Assembly: GCF_036346615.1 (NCBI RefSeq)
Contig: NZ_CP107836.1
Span: 5,890,001 to 5,954,000, forward strand
DNA from: Streptomyces sp. NBC_00523
Lineage (GTDB): Bacteria > Actinomycetota > Actinomycetes > Streptomycetales > Streptomycetaceae
Length of the DNA: 64,000 bases
Direction: 5' to 3'
Below are positions 32,006-41,137 of this stretch, one piece after another. The notes under the pieces were generated by a model. It was not told the DNA's origin. It saw only the letters and a program-made list of their open reading frames with translations, and searched no databases. Made by a program: the position numbers and the translations under genes. Every line of letters starts with the position of its first letter. Position 1 is the first letter of the stretch.

Positions 32006-32452
32006 GTGGACATGCCTGTGGACCGGATCGAGTTCGAGACGATGCTGCTCGGCCGGCACATGAGCCTGCTCACCTCGCGCGGCGGCGGACGGCTCGACCG
32101 GAGCGCGTACATCCTCCTCAGCCGCATCCGGGCCCAGGGCCCGATGTCGATCGGCCAGCTGCACGACGCGTTCGGCCTCGACACCTCGACGCTGAACCGG
32201 CAGACCGCCGCGATGCTCCGGGCCGGTGTGGTCGACCGCATCGCCGACCCGGACGGCGGGATCGCGCGCAAGTTCGTCATCACGGACGAGGGTGAGCGCC
32301 GCCTCGACAAGGACCGGGCCGAGAACCGCGAGGGACTGCAACGGGTCCTCGCCGACTGGACCCCGGAGGAGGCCGCCCGCTTCGCGGACGATCTGGCCCG
32401 GCTCAACCGCGACATCGAACGCCTCGACGGCAGGCCCTGGCCGCGCGACTGA
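32006..32452 (+). CDS. MarR-family transcriptional regulator
   Basis: 148 residues from GTG 32006 with GAGGGAG 5-6 bp upstream; ATG 32012 is possible. Winged helix: LLSRIRAQGPMSIGQLHDAFGLDTSTLNRQTAAMLRAGVVDR and wing DPDGGIARKFVITDEGE. Acidic/helical C-terminal dimerisation region ending RLDGRPWPRD. An upstream pair of inverted motifs suggests autoregulation. No effector can be read from sequence. Confidence 0.85.
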   Translation: MDMPVDRIEFETMLLGRHMSLLTSRGGGRLDRSAYILLSRIRAQGPMSIGQLHDAFGLDTSTLNRQTAAMLRAGVVDRIADPDGGIARKFVITDEGERRLDKDRAENREGLQRVLADWTPEEAARFADDLARLNRDIERLDGRPWPRD

Positions 32453-32686
32453 TCCGTACGGGCGGAACGCGCACGGTGTGAAGCGGAGCTGCGGTCCCGC
32501 TTAAGAAAACCTCGATGGACCTGGGGCGCGGGGTACGGCAGATTGCTCCGTGACGGCGGAGGATGGTGCGCGGCAGCCGGTGCGAGCGCGCTGCCATGCC
32601 GTCCCTCTCATCCTTCCCCGGGCCGCAGGCTTCCTCTGGCATGCCCCCGGCCCGGGGAGCTCAACGCCGTACAGGGAGCCGCAGCC

Positions 32687-33715
32687 GTGAAGGCACTCGT
32701 GAAGCAGAAGGCCGAGCCCGGACTCTGGCTGATGGACGTCCCCGAGCCCGAGACCGGCCCCGGTGACGTACTGATCAAGGTCCTGCGCACCGGCATCTGC
32801 GGGACCGACCTGCACATCCGCAACTACGACGGCTGGGCGCAGCAGGCCATCTCCACCCCGCTCGTCCTCGGCCACGAGTTCGTCGGCGAGGTCGCCGCGA
32901 TCGGCGCGGACGTGGCCGACATCGCCGTCGGCGACCTGGTCAGCGGCGAGGGCCACCTCGTCTGCGGCAAGTGCCGCAACTGCCTGGCCGGCCGCCGCCA
33001 CCTCTGCCGCTCCACGCTGGGCCTCGGCGTCGGCCGTGACGGCGCCTTCGCCGAGTACGTCGCGCTGCCCGCGTCCAACGTGTGGGTGCACCGGGTCCCC
33101 GTCGACCTCGACGTCGCCGCGATCTTCGACCCGTTCGGCAACGCCGTCCACACCGCGCTGTCCTTCCCGCTCGTCGGCGAGGACGTCCTGATCACCGGCG
33201 CCGGTCCGATCGGCATCATGGCCGCCGCCGTCGCCAAGCACGCCGGGGCCCGCAACGTCGTCATCACCGACGTCAGCGAGGCCCGCCTGGAGCTGGCTCG
33301 CAAGGTCGGCGTCAGCCTGGCGCTCAACGTCGGCGAGCACACCATCGCCGACGGCCAGCAGGAGCTGGGCCTGCGCGAGGGCTTCGACATCGGCCTGGAG
33401 ATGTCCGGCCGCCCCGAGGCGATGCGGGACATGATCGCGAACATGACGCACGGCGGCCGGATCGCCATGCTCGGCCTCCCCGCCGAGGAGTTCGCCGTCG
33501 ACTGGGCCCGGATCGTCACCTCGATGATCACGGTCAAGGGCATCTACGGCCGCGAGATGTACGAGACCTGGTACGCCATGTCCGTCCTGCTGGAGGGCGG
33601 TCTCGACCTCGCCCCCGTGATCACCGGCCGGTACGGCTACCGCGACTTCGAGGCGGCCTTCGACGACGCGGCGAGCGGGCGCGGCGGCAAGGTCATCCTC
33701 GACTGGACCGTCTGA
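32687..33715 (+). CDS. tdh: L-threonine 3-dehydrogenase
   Basis: 342 residues, the length of E. coli Tdh. Zinc medium-chain dehydrogenase: catalytic Cys/His in GICGTDLH and LGHEFVGEV, structural zinc Cys cluster CGKCRNCLAGRRHLC, NAD site ITGAGPIGIMAAAVAKHAG. Oxidises threonine to 2-amino-3-ketobutyrate. Start GTG 32687 with AGGGAG about 9 bp upstream. 27 bp before kbl, the next enzyme, making a two-gene operon. The 234-bp upstream gap holds no recognisable riboswitch. Confidence 0.94.
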   Translation: MKALVKQKAEPGLWLMDVPEPETGPGDVLIKVLRTGICGTDLHIRNYDGWAQQAISTPLVLGHEFVGEVAAIGADVADIAVGDLVSGEGHLVCGKCRNCLAGRRHLCRSTLGLGVGRDGAFAEYVALPASNVWVHRVPVDLDVAAIFDPFGNAVHTALSFPLVGEDVLITGAGPIGIMAAAVAKHAGARNVVITDVSEARLELARKVGVSLALNVGEHTIADGQQELGLREGFDIGLEMSGRPEAMRDMIANMTHGGRIAMLGLPAEEFAVDWARIVTSMITVKGIYGREMYETWYAMSVLLEGGLDLAPVITGRYGYRDFEAAFDDAASGRGGKVILDWTV

Positions 33716-33742
33716 CCTCCTCACCTCCCTAAGGAATCCGGC

Positions 33743-34936
33743 ATGTTCGACTCCGTACGCGACGATCTGCGCACCACCCTCGAAGAGATCGAGGCGGCCG
33801 GGCTGCACAAGCCCGAGCGCGTCATCGGCACCCCGCAGTCCGCGACCGTTGCCGTCACCGCCGGGGGCCGCCCCGGCGAGGTGCTGAACTTCTGCGCCAA
33901 CAACTACCTGGGTCTCGCCGACCACCCCGAGGTGATCGCCGCCGCGCACGAGGCGCTGGACCGCTGGGGCTACGGCATGGCCTCGGTCCGCTTCATCTGC
34001 GGCACCCAGGAGGTCCACAAGGAGCTGGAGCAGCGGCTCTCCTCCTTCCTGGGCCAGGAGGACACGATCCTCTACTCCTCCTGCTTCGACGCCAACGGCG
34101 GCGTGTTCGAGACGATCCTCGGCGCCGAGGACGCGGTCATCTCCGACGCCCTCAACCACGCCTCGATCATCGACGGCATCCGCCTGTCGAAGGCCAAGCG
34201 CTTCCGCTACGCCAACCGGGACATGGCCGACCTGGAGAAGCAGCTCAAGGAGGCGTCCGGGGCCCGGCGCCGGCTGATCGTCACCGACGGCGTCTTCTCC
34301 ATGGACGGTTACGTCGCCCCGCTGCGCGAGATCTGCGACCTGGCCGAGCGCTACGACGCCATGGTCATGGTGGACGACTCGCACGCCGTCGGCTTCGTCG
34401 GCGCCGGCGGGCGCGGTACGCCGGAGCTGCACGGCGTCATGGACCGCGTCGACATCATCACCGGCACCCTCGGCAAGGCGCTCGGCGGCGCCTCCGGCGG
34501 TTACGTGGCGGCCCGCGCCGAGATCGTCGCCCTGCTGCGTCAGCGCTCGCGCCCGTACCTCTTCTCGAACTCGCTCGCCCCGGTCATCGCCGCCGCCTCG
34601 CTCAAGGTCATCGACCTCCTGGAGTCCGCCGGCGACCTGCGCGAGCGGCTCAACGCCAACACCGCGCTCTTCCGTACCCGGATGACCGAGAACGGCTTCG
34701 ACATCCTGCCCGGCGACCACGCCATCGCCCCCGTCATGATCGGGGACGCGGCGAAGGCAGGCCGGATGGCGGAGCTGCTCCTGGAGCGCGGTGTGTACGT
34801 GATCGGGTTCTCGTACCCGGTCGTCCCCCAGGGCGCGGCCCGCATCCGCGTCCAGCTCTCCGCGGCGCACTCCACGGAGGACGTGAACCGCGCGGTCGAC
34901 GCGTTCGTCGCGGCGCGCGCCGAGCTGGAGGGCTAG
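33743..34936 (+). CDS. kbl: Glycine C-acetyltransferase (2-amino-3-ketobutyrate CoA ligase)
   Basis: 397 residues. PLP-dependent alpha-oxoamine synthase: CANNYLGLADHPEV, YGMASVRFICGTQEVHKELE, VDDSHAVGFVG, PLP-lysine in GTLGKALGGASGGY, C-terminal RIRVQLSAAHS. Converts 2-amino-3-ketobutyrate plus CoA to glycine and acetyl-CoA, completing threonine degradation with Tdh. Followed by a strong terminator. Confidence 0.95.
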   Translation: MFDSVRDDLRTTLEEIEAAGLHKPERVIGTPQSATVAVTAGGRPGEVLNFCANNYLGLADHPEVIAAAHEALDRWGYGMASVRFICGTQEVHKELEQRLSSFLGQEDTILYSSCFDANGGVFETILGAEDAVISDALNHASIIDGIRLSKAKRFRYANRDMADLEKQLKEASGARRRLIVTDGVFSMDGYVAPLREICDLAERYDAMVMVDDSHAVGFVGAGGRGTPELHGVMDRVDIITGTLGKALGGASGGYVAARAEIVALLRQRSRPYLFSNSLAPVIAAASLKVIDLLESAGDLRERLNANTALFRTRMTENGFDILPGDHAIAPVMIGDAAKAGRMAELLLERGVYVIGFSYPVVPQGAARIRVQLSAAHSTEDVNRAVDAFVAARAELEG

Positions 34937-34945
34937 TCCCCGGCT

Positions 34946-34978
34946 GGTCGCGGGGGCGGTCAGGGCGCCCCCGCGACC
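34946..34978. terminator. Terminator of the tdh-kbl operon
   Basis: Perfect 13-bp stem (GGTCGCGGGGGCG at 34946-34958, complement at 34966-34978) with a 7-nt loop, 10 bp after the kbl stop. Confidence 0.85.
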
Positions 34979-35006
34979 TGGGCCCGCGACCTGGGACAAT
35001 GGGCAC

Positions 35007-35906
35007 ATGATCGATGCCCGGCGGCTGCGCGTCCTGCGTGCCGTGGCGGACCACGGCACGGTGACCGCCGCGGCCGCCGCCCTGTACCTGACCCCGTCCG
35101 CCGTCTCCCAGCAGCTCGCCGCCCTGGAGCAGGAGACCGGCCACCGGCTGGTCGAACGCGGCTCGCGCGGCGCCAGGCTCACCCCGGCCGGCGAGATCCT
35201 GCTCACCCACACCAACGCGGTCCTGGCCCAGCTGGAACGGGCCGAGGCCGAGCTCGCCGCGTACGGCTCCGGCGAGGCCGGTACGGTCACGGTCGCCGCG
35301 TTCGCCACCGGCATCGGCCTGGTGCTCGCCCCCGCCATCGCCGCGCTGAGCCGGACCGCCCCCGGCATCAAGGTCCGCGTCCAGGACGCCGAGGGCGACG
35401 CGAGCGTCCCCATGGTCCTGGACCGGCAGGTCGATGTGGCCGTCGCCGTCGAGTACCGGGGCGCCCCCGGCGAGGACGACCGCCGGCTCACCCGCGTCCC
35501 TCTCTACTCCGAGCCGTTCGACGCGGTGCTCCCGGTGGGGCACCGGCTGGCGGGCCAGGAGCAGGTGGCCGTCGCCGAGCTGGCCAAGGACGCCTGGATC
35601 GGGCCGTACCCGGGCAACCCCTGCCACGACGTGGTGGTCCTGGCCTGCGAGTACGCCGGTTTCGCACCGAACCTCGAACACTCCTCGGACGACTTCCACG
35701 CGGTCGTCGCCCTCGCCGGTGCGGACGCCGGAGTGGCCCTGGTGCCGCGCACCGCCCTCCGCGGCATGGCCCTGACCGGTGTGGTGGTCCGCCCGGTGCG
35801 CGGGACCGCCCCCACCCGCCGGGTCTTCGCGGCGGTGCGCCGGGGCGCCGAGGCCCACCCGTTGATCGCACCGGTCCTGGAAGCGCTGGCGGGCGCGGCG
35901 GGCTGA
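35007..35906 (+). CDS. LysR-family transcriptional regulator
   Basis: 299 residues. Winged HTH at the N-terminus (DARRLRVLRAVADHGTVTAAAAALYLTPSAVSQQLAALE) with substrate-binding domain from about residue 90 (EAGTVTVAAFATGIGLVLAPAI; VALVPRTALRGM). Begins 71 bp after kbl, beyond its terminator. Ligand and targets unknown; tdh-kbl would be the nearest candidates. Confidence 0.9.
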   Translation: MIDARRLRVLRAVADHGTVTAAAAALYLTPSAVSQQLAALEQETGHRLVERGSRGARLTPAGEILLTHTNAVLAQLERAEAELAAYGSGEAGTVTVAAFATGIGLVLAPAIAALSRTAPGIKVRVQDAEGDASVPMVLDRQVDVAVAVEYRGAPGEDDRRLTRVPLYSEPFDAVLPVGHRLAGQEQVAVAELAKDAWIGPYPGNPCHDVVVLACEYAGFAPNLEHSSDDFHAVVALAGADAGVALVPRTALRGMALTGVVVRPVRGTAPTRRVFAAVRRGAEAHPLIAPVLEALAGAAG

Positions 35907-35918
35907 GGGGCGGCCCCG

Positions 35919-36305
35919 TCACGCCGGCTGGAGCAGGTCCCAGCGGTTGCCGTACAGGTCCTCGAAGACCGCGACCGAGCCGTAGACCTCGTGGCGCGGC
36001 TCCTCCAGGAAGCGCACCCCGGCCGCCGTCATCCGGGCGTGGTCGCCCGCGAAGTCCTCGGTGTGCAGGAAGAAGCCGACCCGGCCCCCGGTCTGCGCGC
36101 CGACGCTCGCCGCCTGGGCCTCGTCCTTGGCGCGGGCCAGCAGCAGCCCCGTGCCCTCGGTGCCCCGGGGCCGCACCACCACCCAGCGCGAGCCGTCCCC
36201 CCGGTCGGTGTCCTCGACCAGCTCGAAGCCGAGGGCCCCGGTGTAGAAGGAAAGGGCCTCGTCGTAGTCGCGGACGACCAGCGTGACCAGGGCGATGTGG
36301 GCCAT
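35919..36305 (-). CDS. VOC family (glyoxalase-like) protein
   Basis: 128 residues, ATG 36305 with GAGGAG upstream. Two beta-alpha-beta-beta-beta modules: AHIALVTLVVRDYDEALSFYTGALGFE and FFLHTEDFAGDHARMTAAGVRF...DLYGNRWDLLQ. Metal-dependent lyase/dioxygenase or binding protein of the vicinal oxygen chelate fold; substrate unknown. Convergent with the LysR gene, divergent from the kinase gene. Confidence 0.88.
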   Translation of the reverse strand: MAHIALVTLVVRDYDEALSFYTGALGFELVEDTDRGDGSRWVVVRPRGTEGTGLLLARAKDEAQAASVGAQTGGRVGFFLHTEDFAGDHARMTAAGVRFLEEPRHEVYGSVAVFEDLYGNRWDLLQPA

Positions 36306-36365
36306 GGAACTCCTCGCGGTGCGGGTGGGGGGACGGGGCGCCCGCCCGGACGCGACACTATCCGC

Positions 36366-36977
36366 ATGGACCTCCCCGACCTCACCGCCCGCGCGCACCG
36401 CCTCGCCCGCACCGGCAGTCGGCGCGTCCTCGGCATCGCCGGGCCGCCCGGAGCCGGCAAGTCGACCCTGGCCGGGCGGATCGCCGACGCGCTCGGGCCG
36501 CTCGCCGTCGTCGTGCCCATGGACGGCTTCCACCTCGCCGGGGCGGAGCTCGAACGCCTCGGCCGGACCGGCCGCAAGGGCGCGCCCGACACCTTCGACG
36601 CCGCCGGGTACGTGGCCCTGCTCCGGCGCCTGCGCGCCCCCGAGCCCGGCACCGTCGTGTACGCCCCCGCCTTCGACAGGACCCTGGAGGAACCGGTCGC
36701 CGGGGCGATCCCCGTATCCCCGGAGGTCCCGCTCGTCGTCACCGAGGGCAACTACCTGCTGTACGACGAAGGGCCCTGGGCCCCGGTCCGCGGGCTGCTG
36801 GACGAGGCGTGGTACCTGGACCCGGACGACGCGGTGCGCGTGCCCCGGCTGGTCGCCCGGCATGTGCGGTACGGAAAGGCCCGGGCCGACGCCGAGCGCT
36901 GGGTGGCGCGGTCCGACGAGGCCAACGCCCGGCTCGTCGCGGCCGGCCGCGACCGGGCCGACCTCGTCGTCCGCTGA
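36366..36977 (+). CDS. Nucleoside/nucleotide kinase family protein
   Basis: 203 residues. P-loop VLGIAGPPGAGKSTLAGRIADALG, base-proximal VVVPMDGFHLAGAELERLGRTGRKGAPDTFD, and the Walker-B-like LVVTEGNYLLYDEGPW, then lid Arg residues HVRYGKARADAERWV. This is the uridine kinase/pantothenate kinase/phosphoribulokinase-like P-loop clan, with a small acceptor. Substrate cannot be assigned. Confidence 0.85.
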   Translation: MDLPDLTARAHRLARTGSRRVLGIAGPPGAGKSTLAGRIADALGPLAVVVPMDGFHLAGAELERLGRTGRKGAPDTFDAAGYVALLRRLRAPEPGTVVYAPAFDRTLEEPVAGAIPVSPEVPLVVTEGNYLLYDEGPWAPVRGLLDEAWYLDPDDAVRVPRLVARHVRYGKARADAERWVARSDEANARLVAAGRDRADLVVR

Positions 36978-37044
36978 CCCGCTCGCGCGCGCACCGGCGG
37001 GCGGGCAGGATGGGAGGGCCGTTCCGTGCCGTCAGGAGGCCCGC

Positions 37045-38172
37045 ATGCCCACGAACCAGCCCGTGCCGTTCACCGCCGACGACTACCGGGCCCGGATGGC
37101 ACGGGCCGCCGAGAGCGCCGCCGCGGCCGGGCTCGCCGGGGTGCTGGTCGCGCCCGGCCCCGACCTGGTGTACCTGACGGGCTACCAGCCGACCGCGATC
37201 ACCGAACGCCTCACCCTCCTCGTCCTCGCGGCCGACCGCGACCCCGTCCTCGTCGTGCCGACCCTTGAGGCGCCGGACGCGGCGAAGGCCGTCGGCGCCC
37301 CCGCCCTGACCCTGCGCGACTGGACGGACGGCAAGGACCCGTACGAGGTCACCGCCCCGCTGCTGGAGGCGCGGGGCCGGTTCGGGATCAGCGACAACGC
37401 CTGGGCGATGCACCTGCTCGGCCTCCAGCAGCGGCTGCCCGACTCCTCGTACGCCTCGCTCACCCAGGCGCTCCCGATGCTGCGCGCGGTGAAGGACGCC
37501 CACGAGCTGGACCGGCTCGCCGCCGCCGGGGCCGCCGCCGACGCCGCGTACGAGAAGATCCTGAAGGTCCGCTTCTCCGGCCGGAAGGAGACCGAGGTCG
37601 CCGCCGACCTGGCCCGGCTGCTCACCGAACACGGGCACTCCCAGGTCGACTTCACCGTGGTCGGCTCCGGCCCCAACGGCGCCAACCCGCACCACGAGGC
37701 GGGGACACGCACCATCGAGCAGGGCGACATGGTCGTCCTCGACTTCGGCGGCCTCAAGCACGGCTACGGCTCCGACACCTCCCGTACCGTCCACGTCGGC
37801 GAGCCCACCGCCGAGGAGCAGCGGGTCCACGACATCGTGCGCGAGGCGCAGCAGGCGGGCTGCGCGGCGGTGCGCCCCGGCGTCGCCTGCCAGGAGATCG
37901 ACCGGGCCGCCCGCGCGGTCATCACCGAGTTCGGCTACGGGGAACGCGTCATCCACCGCACCGGCCACGGCATCGGCGTCACCACCCACGAACCGCCGTA
38001 CATGATCGAGGGCGAGGAGCAGCCGCTGGTGCCCGGCATGTGCTTCTCGGTGGAGCCCGGCATCTATCTGCCGGGCCGGTTCGGCGTCCGGATCGAGGAC
38101 ATCGTGACCGTCACCGAGGACGGCGGGCGCCGGCTCAACGCCACCGCCCGCGAACTCGCCATCGTGGAGTAG
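37045..38172 (+). CDS. M24 family Xaa-Pro dipeptidase/aminopeptidase
   Basis: 375 residues, ATG with AGGAGG 7 bp upstream. N-terminal creatinase-like domain (LAGVLVAPGPDLVYLTGYQPT) and C-terminal pita-bread fold with the five metal ligands: Asp in VVLDFGGLKHGYGSDTSRT (two), His in HRTGHGIGVTTHE, Glu in FSVEPGIYL and Glu in VRIEDIV. Cytoplasmic proline-specific peptidase. Confidence 0.92.
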   Translation: MPTNQPVPFTADDYRARMARAAESAAAAGLAGVLVAPGPDLVYLTGYQPTAITERLTLLVLAADRDPVLVVPTLEAPDAAKAVGAPALTLRDWTDGKDPYEVTAPLLEARGRFGISDNAWAMHLLGLQQRLPDSSYASLTQALPMLRAVKDAHELDRLAAAGAAADAAYEKILKVRFSGRKETEVAADLARLLTEHGHSQVDFTVVGSGPNGANPHHEAGTRTIEQGDMVVLDFGGLKHGYGSDTSRTVHVGEPTAEEQRVHDIVREAQQAGCAAVRPGVACQEIDRAARAVITEFGYGERVIHRTGHGIGVTTHEPPYMIEGEEQPLVPGMCFSVEPGIYLPGRFGVRIEDIVTVTEDGGRRLNATARELAIVE

Positions 38173-38189
38173 CCCGGCGGCCCTTCGCC

Positions 38190-39950
38190 TCAGTCGTCGG
38201 CGAGGACCACGCAGGACTCCGGCGGCAGGTGCAGCATCCCGTCCGGGCCCGGTGGGTCCACCGGCAGCCACGCGGCCACCACCCGCCCCGGACCGCCCCG
38301 GTGCCGCCCGTTGCCCAGCGGGATCGCGGCCGGCTCCGCGTCGAGGTTGACCGCGATCCGCAGGTCGCCCCGGCGCAGCGCGAGCCACCGCGCCCCGTCG
38401 TCGTACGCGGCCTTGACGCTCGCCAGGTCCGGGTCGCGCAGGTCCGCCAGGGTGCGGCGCAGGGCGATCAGCTCGCGGTACCAGGCGTACAGCCGGGCGT
38501 GCGGTTCGTGGTGGAGCTCGTCCCAGTCCAGGCAGGAGCGGGCCCGGGTGGCCGGGTCCTGCGGGTCCGGGATGTCCTCCTCCGCCCAGCCGTGCGCCCC
38601 GAACTCCCGCCGCCTGCCCGTGCGTACGGCCTCCGCCAGCTCCGGGTCCGTGTGGTCGGTGAAGAACTGCCACGGGGTGCGGGCGCCCCATTCCTCGCCC
38701 ATGAACAGCATCGGCGTGAAGGGGCCGGTCAGCACGAGGGCCGCCGCGCAGGCCAGCAGCCCGGGGGAGAGGGAGGCGGCGAGCCGGTCGCCGAGGGCCC
38801 GGTTGCCGATCTGGTCGTGGGTCTGGGCGTAGCCGACGAAGCGGTGGGCGGCGCTGCGGGTGACGTCGACGGGGCGGCCGTGCGTACGGCCCCGGAAGCT
38901 GGAGTACGTGCCGTTGTGGAAGAAGGCGCTCGTCATCGTCTTGGCGAGCCCGGCCAGCGGGGCGGCCGCGAAGTCCGCGTAGTAGCCCTGGGACTCACCG
39001 GTCAGCGCGGTGTGCAGGCAGTGGTGGAAGTCGTCGTTCCACTGCGCGTGCAGCCCGAGCCCGCCCTCCTCGCGCGGGGTCGTGGTGCGCGGGTCGCACA
39101 GATCGGACTCCGCGATCAGCGGCAGCGGGCGCCCCAGCTCGGCGGCGAGCGCGTCGGCCCCGGCGGACAGCTCCTCCAGGTAGGTCAGCGCCCGGGTGTC
39201 GGCCAGCGCGTGCACCGCGTCGAGCCGCAGCCCGTCGAGCCGGTAGTCCCGCAGCCAGGCGAGCGCGCTGCCCAGCAGATACGCCCGGACCTCGTCGGAG
39301 CCCGGCGCGTCCAGGTTGACCGCCGCGCCCCACGGGGTGTGGTGCGTCTCGGTGAAGTACGGGCCGAACGCGGGGAGGTAGTTCCCGGACGGGCCCAGGT
39401 GGTTGTGGACGACGTCCAGGACGACGGCGAGCCCCAGACCGTGCGCCGTGTCGACAAAGCGCTTAAGTCCCTCGGGTCCGCCGTACGGCTCGTGGACGGC
39501 CCACAGCGACACCCCCTCGTACCCCCAGCCGTGCACCCCCGGGAACGGGCACACCGGCATCAGCGACACATGGGTGACACCCAGCTCCGCGAGATGGCCG
39601 AGCCGGTCCGCCGCCGCGTCGAACGTGCCCTCGGCGGTGAACGTGCCGATGTGCAGCTCGTACAGGACCGCCCCGGGCAGCTCGCGCCCCGCCCACTCCG
39701 AGCGCCAGGCGTACGCGTCGTGGTCGACCACCGCCGACTCGCCGTCGGGGCCGTCCGGCTGGCGGCGCGAGCGGGGGTCGGGGCGCACCGGACCGCCGTC
39801 CAGGGCGAAGCCGTAGCGGTCGCCGTCCGCGGCCTCCGCCTCCACGGTCCACCAGCCGGGCCGGTCCGGATCGGGCTCCATGGGCCGCAGCTCGCCCGCC
39901 AGCCGCAGCACGGCCGACCCCGCATCGGGTGCCCATACCTCGAACAACAT
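38190..39950 (-). CDS. treZ: Malto-oligosyltrehalose trehalohydrolase TreZ
   Basis: 586 residues, ATG with GGGAG upstream. GH13: N-terminal beta-sandwich (LFEVWAPDAGSAVLRLAG), catalytic barrel with WGYEGVSLWAVHEPYGG, VVLDVVHNHLGPSGNYLP, nucleophile in LDGLRLDAVHAL and acid/base in LIAESDLCDPR, then a Trp-rich region MLFMGEEWGARTPWQFF. Hydrolyses maltooligosyltrehalose to trehalose. treY and a glgX/treX gene are on the same strand 8-12 kb away, with unrelated genes between. Confidence 0.94.
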   Translation of the reverse strand: MLFEVWAPDAGSAVLRLAGELRPMEPDPDRPGWWTVEAEAADGDRYGFALDGGPVRPDPRSRRQPDGPDGESAVVDHDAYAWRSEWAGRELPGAVLYELHIGTFTAEGTFDAAADRLGHLAELGVTHVSLMPVCPFPGVHGWGYEGVSLWAVHEPYGGPEGLKRFVDTAHGLGLAVVLDVVHNHLGPSGNYLPAFGPYFTETHHTPWGAAVNLDAPGSDEVRAYLLGSALAWLRDYRLDGLRLDAVHALADTRALTYLEELSAGADALAAELGRPLPLIAESDLCDPRTTTPREEGGLGLHAQWNDDFHHCLHTALTGESQGYYADFAAAPLAGLAKTMTSAFFHNGTYSSFRGRTHGRPVDVTRSAAHRFVGYAQTHDQIGNRALGDRLAASLSPGLLACAAALVLTGPFTPMLFMGEEWGARTPWQFFTDHTDPELAEAVRTGRRREFGAHGWAEEDIPDPQDPATRARSCLDWDELHHEPHARLYAWYRELIALRRTLADLRDPDLASVKAAYDDGARWLALRRGDLRIAVNLDAEPAAIPLGNGRHRGGPGRVVAAWLPVDPPGPDGMLHLPPESCVVLADD

Positions 39951-40015
39951 GCAGCACTCCCTCGCTCCCGGGCCCGGTCGCCCCGGCCCATGGTGCTACG
40001 GAGGCGAGGCGCCCG

Positions 40016-40972
40016 TCAGGCGTCCCACACCATGTCGAAGGCGCGCTCGAAATTGACGTAGCCCAGCCGGGCGAACGCCTTCGCCATCGGCACGTTGCCG
40101 AGGTCCGTCGCCGCCCGGATGCGCTCCACCCCGTCCTGCGCGGCCAAGATCCGCGTCCCCTCGGCGAGGATGTCGTCGATGTGGCCGCGGCCGCGGTGGG
40201 CGGGCAGCACACCGATGTACGCGATGATCGGGTTGTAGTCGTTGCGGGCCGGGATCACGAAGCCGACCGGCTCACCGTCCGGGAGCTCCGCGACGCGCCA
40301 CCACTCCCGGGGCGTGGCGTACCCGGCCAGCTCCTCGTCGTAATGCTTCTCGGCGGCCTGGCGCGGCGTCAGGCCGGACGCCAGGTCCTGCTGCCCGTGC
40401 GCGTCGAGGGTCCCCTCCATCACGGGCGTCATCAGCGCGAGCAGGTCCTCGCGCCCCGCCACCGGCCGGAACCGCAGCCGTCCGCTCGCGGCTGGCACCG
40501 GGGTCCCCGCGCGGCACTCCAGGCGCAGTCTCTCCACGAGCATCCGGGCCCCGGTGCGCTCCATGACCCGGATCCGGGCCTCGACGGCCTCGCGGACGGC
40601 CGGGTCCTCGCGCCAGTCGGGCGGCACGAACCGTCCGTACTCGGGGCGCGGCGCACCGGCCGGGACGACGGCGGCCGTGGCGGTCTCGGCCAGCCGCAGC
40701 CCGGCCTCCTCGCGCGCGGCGGGCGGCAGGGTGTCGTCCAGGTCGAAGAAGTCGAGCAGCAGCGGCGCCGCGCCGTCCCTGCTCCACCAGGCGATCCGTG
40801 CCACCACGCGGTCACCGCGCAGCGCCACCCACATCCATTCCGGGCGACGGCGGCCCGTGGCGAGATCGTCGGCCAGTTCGTGGTCGAGGACGTAGGGGAG
40901 TTCGAGGAAGAGCTTCAGCTCCTCGGGGCCGGTCAGCGGACGGATGGTCAGATCAAGCGGTGCGTCGGGCAC
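40016..40972 (-). CDS. GNAT-family N-acetyltransferase
   Basis: 318 residues from GTG. C-terminal GNAT core: NPIIAYIGVLPAHRGRGHIDDILAEGTRILA (acetyl-CoA pyrophosphate loop R-G-R-G-H) and VPMAKAFARLGYVNFERAF. N-terminal half is a second, degenerate GNAT-like module (LKLFLELPYVLDHELADDL). Acyl acceptor unknown; similar proteins are usually annotated only as GNAT. Confidence 0.85.
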   Translation of the reverse strand: MPDAPLDLTIRPLTGPEELKLFLELPYVLDHELADDLATGRRRPEWMWVALRGDRVVARIAWWSRDGAAPLLLDFFDLDDTLPPAAREEAGLRLAETATAAVVPAGAPRPEYGRFVPPDWREDPAVREAVEARIRVMERTGARMLVERLRLECRAGTPVPAASGRLRFRPVAGREDLLALMTPVMEGTLDAHGQQDLASGLTPRQAAEKHYDEELAGYATPREWWRVAELPDGEPVGFVIPARNDYNPIIAYIGVLPAHRGRGHIDDILAEGTRILAAQDGVERIRAATDLGNVPMAKAFARLGYVNFERAFDMVWDA

Positions 40973-41137
40973 TGGGCTCCCAAGATGAAGGGGCGCGTCA
41001 CGGCGGTCTCCGGACGGCAGCGGCCGACCCTAGCAACGTTCCGTACGGGCCGCCCCTGGATATCCGGTGCAGGTCAGAGGGGCCGGAAACCGGGGTTCTT
41101 CTGGACACCCCGGGGCCGTCGGACCGACAATCGAGCC

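Noticed and set aside
32453..32686. Glycine- or threonine-sensing riboswitch before tdh
   Set aside because: I could not find the conserved glycine-aptamer cores or a leader peptide rich in Thr; only G+C-rich sequence.
32501..35491. Long minus-strand open frame of 996 codons opposite tdh, kbl and LysR
   Set aside because: It runs antisense to three well supported genes; its protein is Gly/Asp/Val-rich low-complexity with no motif. It is a high-G+C shadow.
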